Positions 1 through 4,725 of a DNA stretch of 6,079 bases are shown here, piece after piece. The first letter of the stretch is position 1. Each line of letters opens with the position of its first letter. Both the position numbers and the translations under genes were made by a program. Source of the stretch: Candidatus Zixiibacteriota bacterium (lineage in GTDB: Bacteria > Zixibacteria > MSB-5A5 > CAIYYT01); assembly GCA_026397575.1 (NCBI GenBank), contig JAPLUP010000155.1, forward strand, positions 1-6,079. The letters run 5' to 3'. Under the pieces are notes generated by a model. It was not told the DNA's origin. It saw only the letters and a program-made list of their open reading frames with translations, and ran no database searches.

Positions 1-12
1 TGGGAATCGCAA

Positions 13-609
13 TTGCGCAAGCGCGGTTGTGTCAATATCTGCGGGGTTGATGAAGCGGGTCGTGGGCCGCTGGCGGGGCCGGTGGTTGCGGCAGCGGTGA
101 TCCTGCGGCCAGGCTTCGATGCTACGGGGGTTGATGACTCAAAACAACTGACGGCGCGCCAGCGTGAGGAGCAGTTTCGACGCATTGTTAGGGAGTGCTG
201 CAGCTATGGTGTAGGTGCGGTGTTTCCGGAAGAGATCGACCGGATCAATATCCTGCAGGCGAGTTTCGAGGCGATGAGGCAAGCGATTGCGCAGTTGGAT
301 CTGACGCCCGACTTCGTGCTCGTTGATGGCAACAAAGCAATTCCTGATCTGCCGCTGCTGCAGCAAGCGATCATCGGTGGTGACGGCAAGGTTGTTGTCA
401 TTGCCTGCGCGTCGATCATTGCCAAAGTCACTCGCGATCGGATGATGTGCGAGTATCACGCGCAATATCCGCAGTATGGCTTTGACCGGCACAAGGGCTA
501 CCCGACTCCAGAACATCGCCGGATGATCGAACGCTACGGCGCGCTCGACATTCATCGCAAGAGCTTCACGTTGCTACCGGAACAGCGGGAATTGCATTTT
601 GCCGATTGA
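13..609 (+). CDS. rnhB: Ribonuclease HII (start may lie upstream of window)
   Basis: RNase HII cuts the RNA strand of RNA-DNA hybrids and incises 5' of single ribonucleotides embedded in DNA, starting ribonucleotide excision repair in the cytoplasm. The 198-residue product has the family signature GVDEAGRGPLAGPV at residues 11-24, with catalytic Asp13 and Glu14 and the Gly-Arg-Gly junction-sensing motif. The third acidic residue is Asp105 in LVDGN. The fourth is Asp142, just after the ASIIAKVTR stretch. HKGYPT at 160-165 supplies the conserved Tyr163 that stacks at the RNA-DNA junction. Length is normal for the family. The chosen start is TTG, with a possible GGGA ribosome site at 2-5. The frame remains open to base 1, so a start upstream of the window cannot be excluded. 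The end overlaps yraN by 11 bp, which suggests translational coupling. Confidence 0.96.
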   Translation: MRKRGCVNICGVDEAGRGPLAGPVVAAAVILRPGFDATGVDDSKQLTARQREEQFRRIVRECCSYGVGAVFPEEIDRINILQASFEAMRQAIAQLDLTPDFVLVDGNKAIPDLPLLQQAIIGGDGKVVVIACASIIAKVTRDRMMCEYHAQYPQYGFDRHKGYPTPEHRRMIERYGALDIHRKSFTLLPEQRELHFAD

Positions 610-970
610 ACCCGCAAATCGCTATCGGCGCGGCAGGAAATACGAGAAACTTGCCGTCGATCATCTGCGCGTCAAGGGCTACGACATTGTGGCAACCAAC
701 TATCGGCATGGTCGCAAAGAGATCGATATCATTTGCGCGAAAGACAACGAACTGGTGTTTGTCGAGGTTAAAGGGGGTCGTTCAACGGCGTTTGGTGATC
801 CGGTGTATCGAGTCAATAATCGCAAGCGGGACGCGATTGTCAAAGTTGCACAGGCGTTTCTTCAGAAGTCAGAGGTTGCGTATCAGTCGTATCGCTTTGA
901 TGTGATTGTAGTGAAAGAAAAAGAGGGTCGGCACGAGATCGAGCATTTACAGGGAGCGTTTACTGCTTGA
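599..970 (+). CDS. yraN: YraN / UPF0102 family nuclease-fold protein
   Basis: This 123-residue protein belongs to the UPF0102 (YraN) family. The family has a restriction-endonuclease-like fold and is very often encoded next to rnhB; its physiological role is not settled. Visible family marks are RGRKYEKLAVDHL at 11-23, EIDII at 41-45, FVEVK at 54-58, FGDP at 65-68 and RFDVIVV at 99-105. Glu41, Asp43, Glu56 and Lys58 would form the PD-(D/E)xK-like active site. Lys40 stands where most members have Gly (GEIDLI). The TTG start inside the end of rnhB is well supported: the protein has no internal Met, and the first GTG would remove the conserved N-terminal helix. A GGGA is present at 587-590. The stop overlaps the convergent small membrane protein gene by 11 bp. 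The family call is firm; nuclease activity is inferred from the fold. Confidence 0.93.
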   Translation: MPIEPANRYRRGRKYEKLAVDHLRVKGYDIVATNYRHGRKEIDIICAKDNELVFVEVKGGRSTAFGDPVYRVNNRKRDAIVKVAQAFLQKSEVAYQSYRFDVIVVKEKEGRHEIEHLQGAFTA

Positions 971-1292
971 CAATATCGAGCGCTTCCTTGTGCGCTTTGA
1001 GCTTCTTCTCAACTGAATTCCAGACATCAATCAGCTTCTCCGGCTCGCTTTCCAGATCCGCGGTCATCTCTCTGAATGACCGTTCAGTGAATCCCATGCT
1101 GTTGAGGACTGAATCTCTTTGAACAGTGAACGTTGCGCTCGTCGTATCCGAGCTTAGGTGCAGCATCGCCAGCTCGACGTAACAGTTGGCCAACTTCTCA
1201 ATGCGCGGATCGGTGCGAAGGCTGCGGAAGTGCATAAACGTAGCGACGGCGACAATCAGAGCGAGCAAAACAATAGTCTGGTAGGGTCTCAT
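960..1292 (-). CDS. Small single-pass membrane protein, unknown function (DUF4296-like?)
   Basis: This is a 110-residue protein whose function I do not recognise. Residues 6-20 are a continuous hydrophobic segment (IVLLALIVAVATF) after a short Arg-containing start, so it is probably anchored in the inner membrane by its N-terminus, or exported by an uncleaved signal. There is no lipobox cysteine; the only Cys is at 37. The rest is predicted helical and charged, ending in a Lys/Glu-rich helix. The order 'short helix around YVELAMLHL, then a Met-Gly-Phe turn, then Ser-Glu-Pro-Glu-Lys and a helix' recalls DUF4296 proteins of Bacteroidota, which have a similar LEKYGI...NPEK layout. This is resemblance by eye only. 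The frame extends upstream to 1415, but that part lies inside rqcH and looks like low-complexity shadow. The ATG at 1292, directly before the hydrophobic segment, is preferred. It lies 25 bp after rqcH and is probably cotranscribed with it. Confidence 0.72.
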   Translation of the reverse strand: MRPYQTIVLLALIVAVATFMHFRSLRTDPRIEKLANCYVELAMLHLSSDTTSATFTVQRDSVLNSMGFTERSFREMTADLESEPEKLIDVWNSVEKKLKAHKEALDIVKQ

Positions 1293-1317
1293 CGTGCGCA
1301 AGATGCCTGATAGCTGA

Positions 1318-2838
1318 TCACAAGTCAATCCTCTCTTCCTTCGCTGACGGAGGAAGTTTGGGTTCGACGAAGAGGGATTTGATCTGCTGGAAGATCGCCT
1401 TGCCGGGCGCGCCACCTTTGGCTTTGCGTACGTGGCGTCGCTCGGTATACATCACCGGCACGTTGCTTGATTTCTTCATATCGGAATAATAGGCCGCCAG
1501 TTGGGCCGCTTCGGTGATTGACTGTTTTGATGGCGAGCGGTTCTTGTCGGTGGCGACCAAGATGACATGTGATCCGGTCGCCTGTTGTGCATGAAACCAC
1601 CAATCATAGGTGCGCGCAACTTTGAAAGTGAGCACGTCATTGCCGGCAGCCGATTTGCCGACGAGGAGTTTCTCGCCCGCGGAAGAGTAAAAGATGCGAT
1701 AGTGCGGGGATGAATTGGGCGCTTCAGCGGTATCTGATCCTTTGCTTTGTCGGGAAGATGTTCGGAACGTTGCAGCAAGTTTGTGCAGGCGGTCAATGTC
1801 TCTTGCCTGAAACACTGCTGCTGAGCGTTCAGTGAGTCTCAGAATTGTCTGCTCAAGTTTCTGGATGCGGGGCATGATGATGGCGGGCATGCGCTGAAGG
1901 CGCTTGGCTCGCTTGTAATAGATCGCGGCTGTTTCGAGAATGCTCTTACCCGCGAGCAGAGGAATGTCGATGGTCCGATTGTCGTGGTACAGGTCGGTGA
2001 CGCGTAACTGATCGACGTCTGGTTTGACATCAAGGTTCGCCATCAGCAAATCACCCCACTGTTTGAGGCGGTCGATATCGGCACATTCTGCCAAATCTTG
2101 CTTGAGCTGAGCAAGCGTGTTTTCGTTTTTCTTGATCTCGCGCTTGAGGACGCCGTCTGCCGTTGCCTGCGCCTGCTTAAGTTCCTGCTGCGCTGCCTGC
2201 GCGTCATAAAGCTGCCAGAAGAGCGATACCAGCGGAGTTTTTCGATCCAAATCGAGTTTTGCAGGCGGCTCGGCGACAACGCGGTGGTGTTTGCCGTCGA
2301 ATTCGAGGAGGTAGTTGACGCCGGCGACCGATGCGATTTCGGCCTGCCCAGAGTGCGAGGTGTCACCAAGCGACTCAGCAGATACGTACGGCGTGCCCGG
2401 TTTCAACCGCCGACTGTCTTTGACGACGCGCAGAGCATGCAGGATTATTCCGTCATGGTCGATCAGAAATGCGTTTGCCTGCGCGCCAAACAGTTCGAAA
2501 ACAATCTCGAGCCGTCGTGGAGAGGTAGCTTCATCGCCTTTCTCAATCTCGAAGACAATCGCACGATTGCCGGGGAGAGGAGCCACTGCAATGACTGTCG
2601 ACGAGGCGCAATGTTGCCATACCTCAAAACTGTCGTCTTTCTCAGCCCAGCCGGGGAGCAGAAGGAACTGTGGCGGCGCAAAGGAGAATTTCAGGTGGCG
2701 CTTGCTCTCTCCCTTGAAGAGGAGGCGAAAAATCTTGGATGCCTTGTGGTGCTCGACTTTGACCAGAATTGCACCCCTCAGTAAGGCATCATATTCCAAT
2801 GCGAGATAATTGGTTACGACAGTATTCTTCGGCAGCAT
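1318..2838 (-). CDS. rqcH: RqcH/NFACT-family ribosome quality control protein (Rqc2/FbpA homologue)
   Basis: Rqc2/RqcH proteins bind 50S subunits carrying stalled peptidyl-tRNA. In B. subtilis RqcH recruits tRNA-Ala to add C-terminal alanine tails that mark the chain for proteolysis. The 506-residue product has an NFACT-N domain (about 1-150, including ELFGAQANAFLID at 115-127), a middle part rich in coiled coil (about 211-260 and 305-350), and an NFACT-R (DUF814) domain at about 379-495. NFACT-R is the clearest: DWWFHAQQATGSHVIL at 412-427, then ITEAAQLAAYYS at 441-452 and VPVMYTERRHVRKAKGGAPG at 460-479. The protein is shorter than the roughly 570 residues of Bacillus RqcH and lacks the segment equivalent to PPMFCMLLRKH. 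The Asp-Arg motif needed for Ala tailing reads Asn91-Arg92 here. No good Shine-Dalgarno precedes the ATG. Family membership is firm; tailing activity is uncertain. Confidence 0.92.
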   Translation of the reverse strand: MLPKNTVVTNYLALEYDALLRGAILVKVEHHKASKIFRLLFKGESKRHLKFSFAPPQFLLLPGWAEKDDSFEVWQHCASSTVIAVAPLPGNRAIVFEIEKGDEATSPRRLEIVFELFGAQANAFLIDHDGIILHALRVVKDSRRLKPGTPYVSAESLGDTSHSGQAEIASVAGVNYLLEFDGKHHRVVAEPPAKLDLDRKTPLVSLFWQLYDAQAAQQELKQAQATADGVLKREIKKNENTLAQLKQDLAECADIDRLKQWGDLLMANLDVKPDVDQLRVTDLYHDNRTIDIPLLAGKSILETAAIYYKRAKRLQRMPAIIMPRIQKLEQTILRLTERSAAVFQARDIDRLHKLAATFRTSSRQSKGSDTAEAPNSSPHYRIFYSSAGEKLLVGKSAAGNDVLTFKVARTYDWWFHAQQATGSHVILVATDKNRSPSKQSITEAAQLAAYYSDMKKSSNVPVMYTERRHVRKAKGGAPGKAIFQQIKSLFVEPKLPPSAKEERIDL

Positions 2839-2849
2839 AGATGGCAGCC

Positions 2850-2878
2850 AAGCTACTGGGTTGTAACGCCGTTGTCAA
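2850..2878 (-). promoter_or_regulatory. Candidate promoter of rqcH
   Basis: Read on the minus strand, a perfect -35 hexamer TTGACA (2878-2873) is followed after 17 bp by TAGCTT (2855-2850). TAGCTT keeps the first two and last bases of the -10 consensus. Transcription would start near 2843, leaving almost no leader before the ATG at 2838, in line with the absence of a Shine-Dalgarno sequence. The -10 is weak, so this is a candidate only. Confidence 0.35.
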
Positions 2879-2926
2879 CAAGGATAGACTTTTTTCGTTG
2901 ACAAATGGCCTCAATTACCCCTTCAT
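2861..2926 (+). promoter_or_regulatory. Candidate promoter region of the yicC-gmk-rpoZ-topA operon
   Basis: Two readings are possible. In the first, TTGACA at 2898-2903 is a perfect -35 with CTTCAT at 2921-2926 as a poor -10 (17-bp spacer). In the second, TTGTAA at 2861-2866 and TAGACT at 2885-2890 (18-bp spacer) each match four of six consensus bases. The operon must have a promoter close by, since the gene upstream points the other way, but the exact one cannot be fixed by eye. Confidence 0.4.
2872..2904. repeat. Perfect 8-bp inverted repeat in the divergent promoter region
   Basis: TTGTCAAC at 2872-2879 and GTTGACAA at 2897-2904 are exact reverse complements separated by 17 bp. Centre-to-centre spacing is 25 bp, a little over two helical turns. 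Each arm contains a TTGACA hexamer facing away from the centre, one toward rqcH and one toward yicC. It may be two divergent -35 elements, an operator for a dimeric regulator, or both. The loop contains a T6 run (2890-2895), but the stem is too short and loop too long for a convincing terminator. Confidence 0.55.
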
Positions 2927-2943
2927 GACCAATTAGGCTTAGC

Positions 2944-2948
2944 GAGGA
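2944..2948 (+). promoter_or_regulatory. Ribosome binding site of yicC
   Basis: GAGGA lies 4 nt before the ATG at 2953, a short but workable spacing. It supports this ATG, which also places the family's MTGYG motif at residues 5-9 as expected. Confidence 0.6.
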
Positions 2949-2952
2949 ACGA

Positions 2953-3849
2953 ATGATATCAAGCATGACCGGCTACGGCAAGGCCGAGGCAACGATCCGC
3001 CAGAAGAAAGTGACAATCGAAGTCACCTCCGTAAACAACCGCTATCTGGAAGTCTCGCTGCGCTTGCCCAAGCTTCTCTCGGAGTACGAGAATGAGGTGC
3101 GGGAGGCGATCGGCAAGTTGGTATCGCGTGGCAAGCTTTCCATGACGATTGTCATTGACGACAACTCGATCACCCCGCAAATGCTGAAACTTAATGAGGA
3201 TGTTGCCCACCTTTACCATAAGATGTTCCGCGATCTGAAGACCAAGTTCAAGCTGTCGGGGGATATCACGGTTTCGAATTTTGTGGGTCTGCCGGAGTTG
3301 TTCACGGTTACTACTGCAGCGGCTATTACCCGCGCGGATGTCAACAAGCTGATAGCGGGCGTTAGGAAGGCGATTGGCAACCTCAACCAGATGCGGCAGA
3401 ACGAGGGAAATGCGCTGGCCAAGGACATGGCGCATCGGGTACGATTGATCGAGACCGCCCTGGCGGAAGTCGAACGGTTTCAGCCACGGACGCTGGAACG
3501 CTATCGCCAGCGCCTGACGCAGTTAATAGAGGACATCCTGCCGGAGGGACAGAAACTCGGCGACGCGGAAGAACGGAAGCTGCGGCTCGATATGGAAATT
3601 GCGCTGATGGCGGACAAGTCGGATGTCACCGAGGAATGTGTGCGTCTACGCAGCCACTGCGAAGCGTTTATTGCGACGATCAAGGCCCCAGGCGATACCG
3701 GCAAGCGGTTGAACTTCATTTTACAGGAGATGAATCGCGAAGCCAACACGATTGGCTCCAAGTCGATAGTGTACGAAGCCTCCGAGAAGGTCATCAGGAT
3801 CCGCGAAGAGATCGAAAAACTTCGAGAGCAAGTACAGAATATCGAATGA
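2953..3849 (+). CDS. yicC: YicC/YloC family endoribonuclease
   Basis: The 298-residue product is full length for the YicC/YloC family. The E. coli and B. subtilis members have been reported as endoribonucleases, and in E. coli YicC is linked to turnover of the small RNA RyhB. The N-terminal YicC-like domain (about 1-155) opens with MTGYGKAE at 5-12 and has VTSVNNRYLEVSLRLPK at 24-40. The C-terminal DUF1732 part carries DKSDVTEECVRLRSHCEAF at 221-239 and GKRLNFILQEMNREANTIGS at 250-269, followed by a charged coiled-coil tail ending at residue 298. It is the first gene of a rightward operon. Its stop shares the ATGA with the gmk start. Placement directly before gmk is the same in many bacteria. 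The family is certain; the RNA substrate in this organism is unknown. Confidence 0.95.
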   Translation: MISSMTGYGKAEATIRQKKVTIEVTSVNNRYLEVSLRLPKLLSEYENEVREAIGKLVSRGKLSMTIVIDDNSITPQMLKLNEDVAHLYHKMFRDLKTKFKLSGDITVSNFVGLPELFTVTTAAAITRADVNKLIAGVRKAIGNLNQMRQNEGNALAKDMAHRVRLIETALAEVERFQPRTLERYRQRLTQLIEDILPEGQKLGDAEERKLRLDMEIALMADKSDVTEECVRLRSHCEAFIATIKAPGDTGKRLNFILQEMNREANTIGSKSIVYEASEKVIRIREEIEKLREQVQNIE

Positions 3850-4475
3850 CAAAAACACTCTCTTTATCCAAAACGGTCAATGCACAGAAACCGTTGCTGG
3901 TCGTCCTTTCGGGACCATCCGGCACGGGCAAATCGACAATTGTCGCCGAGCTACTGAAACGCGATCGCCGTTTTTGCGTATCCATTTCGGCCACAACCCG
4001 TCCCAGACGCTATGCCGAGAAAGAGGGAAAAGACTACTACTTCCTGGCGACGGAGGAATTTAGGAACAAAAAGCGCCAGGGGGAGTTTATAGAGACAGCT
4101 TCTGTGTTCGAGGAATGGTACGGAACCCCAAAGAAACCATTACTCGAAGCTCTTGAGCATAACCGGTTGGTCCTCTTTGACATAGACGTTCACGGCGGCA
4201 TGTCAATCAAGAAGTGGCGCAAGGACGCGGTACTGATTTTTGTACTACCGCCGAGCATGAGTGCTTTGAAGGGACGGTTGTCGGGCAGGAAAACTGAATC
4301 GGCAACAGAAATGAAACTGCGGTTAGCGCGGGCATTAAAGGAAATCAGCTTTTGGTCGAAATATGACTACGTTGTCTGTAACAACGACTTGAATGAGACG
4401 GTCGAGCTGATTAGGAGTATAATCAGATCTGAGTCGCAACGAGTAGTTCGTTGCCAGACAATAACTTTCAGATAG
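3846..4475 (+). CDS. gmk: Guanylate kinase
   Basis: Guanylate kinase transfers phosphate from ATP to GMP or dGMP, giving GDP/dGDP, an essential cytoplasmic step of guanine nucleotide synthesis. The 209-residue product has the P-loop GPSGTGKS at 23-30. It has the GMP-binding SATTRPRR at 48-55 with GKDYYF at 61-66, YGTP at 92-95, the DIDVHGG strand-turn at 112-118, and a lid region with RLSGRKTES at 144-152. DYVVCNNDL at 174-182 is the usual C-terminal motif. In the GMP-binding loop the common Arg-Pro-Gly-Glu is Arg-Tyr-Ala-Glu, a mild variation. An N-terminal extension of about 15 residues precedes the first strand. The ATG overlaps the yicC stop by 4 bp and has no clear Shine-Dalgarno, so translation is probably coupled to yicC. 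The frame stays open upstream, but that part lies inside yicC and is not gmk. Confidence 0.97.
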   Translation: MTKTLSLSKTVNAQKPLLVVLSGPSGTGKSTIVAELLKRDRRFCVSISATTRPRRYAEKEGKDYYFLATEEFRNKKRQGEFIETASVFEEWYGTPKKPLLEALEHNRLVLFDIDVHGGMSIKKWRKDAVLIFVLPPSMSALKGRLSGRKTESATEMKLRLARALKEISFWSKYDYVVCNNDLNETVELIRSIIRSESQRVVRCQTITFR

Positions 4476-4478
4476 GAG
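4474..4478 (+). promoter_or_regulatory. Ribosome binding site of rpoZ
   Basis: AGGAG overlaps the gmk stop codon and sits 8 nt before the ATG at 4487. This near-ideal site decides for that ATG over an in-frame ATG at 4451, which would add 12 residues encoded inside gmk. Confidence 0.8.
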
Positions 4479-4486
4479 ACGGGTCA

Positions 4487-4720
4487 ATGGAAGACAAAAC
4501 CTTTACGATGCTGATGAAGAATCTGGACAAGGTGACGGCAAATCCTTATGAGGCCGTCCTGGTTGCTTCCAGAAGGGCGCGGCAGCTTAACACAAATCGT
4601 CTGGCGCAGATGGAGATGATGACGGAGGATAGTGAGGAGGCGATTGACTATCGGAAGGTTACCACGCAAGCAATCGAAGACATGCTGAAGCAGAAAATCA
4701 GATACCACTATAAGGGATAG
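4487..4720 (+). CDS. rpoZ: DNA-directed RNA polymerase omega subunit
   Basis: Omega is the small RNA polymerase subunit that clamps the beta' C-terminus, helps assembly and, in proteobacteria, forms part of a ppGpp site. The 77-residue product has the omega core: LDKVTANPYEAVLVASRRARQLN at about 13-35, corresponding to the usual 'V.NRFELVLLAARRARQL'. It also has DYRKVTTQAIEDML at 54-67, corresponding to the 'DKPTVLALREI' helix. Length is in the normal range of about 60-90. The sequence is diverged: Pro-Tyr-Glu-Ala replaces Arg-Phe-Glu-Leu, and the N-terminal Ala-Arg-Val-Thr is replaced by a longer Thr/Met/Leu helix. The position right after gmk is the classical one for rpoZ and strongly supports the call. 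It lies 11 bp after gmk and 5 bp before topA. Confidence 0.9.
   Translation: MEDKTFTMLMKNLDKVTANPYEAVLVASRRARQLNTNRLAQMEMMTEDSEEAIDYRKVTTQAIEDMLKQKIRYHYKG
4712..4717 (+). promoter_or_regulatory. Ribosome binding site of topA
   Basis: AAGGGA inside the end of rpoZ lies 8 nt before the TTG at 4726. An in-frame TAA at 4711-4713 blocks any earlier start, and no in-frame ATG or GTG occurs before the VIVESP motif. The TTG is therefore the only reasonable start. Confidence 0.75.
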
Positions 4721-4725
4721 GTTTC

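Noticed and set aside
139..555. Long minus-strand open frames inside rnhB
   Set aside because: The plus-strand frame encodes all catalytic motifs of RNase HII; the antisense translations have none.
974..1000. GCGC...GCGC short inverted repeat near the convergent stops
   Set aside because: The 4-bp stem is too short and has no T-run on either side; it is expected by chance in this composition.
1293..1415. N-terminal extension of the small membrane protein to 151 residues
   Set aside because: The added 41 residues (Arg/Ser-rich) are encoded within the end of rqcH and would put the membrane segment in an unusual internal position. The ATG at 1292 is the better start.
2098..2784. A 228-codon open frame on the plus strand opposite rqcH, and another at 2315-2809
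   Set aside because: Both lie wholly antisense to a clear NFACT protein, have arginine- and serine-rich translations with no recognisable motifs, and no ribosome site. They reflect codon bias of the real gene.
2872..2904. Inverted repeat with a T6 run read as a terminator
   Set aside because: The stem is only 8 bp with a 17-base loop, the T-run is inside the loop rather than after the stem, and the region lies between divergent genes where no terminator is needed.
3636..3845. Upstream extension of the gmk frame by 70 codons
   Set aside because: It lies fully within the conserved C-terminus of yicC, and the added residues match no guanylate kinase. The ATGA overlap at 3846 is the typical arrangement.
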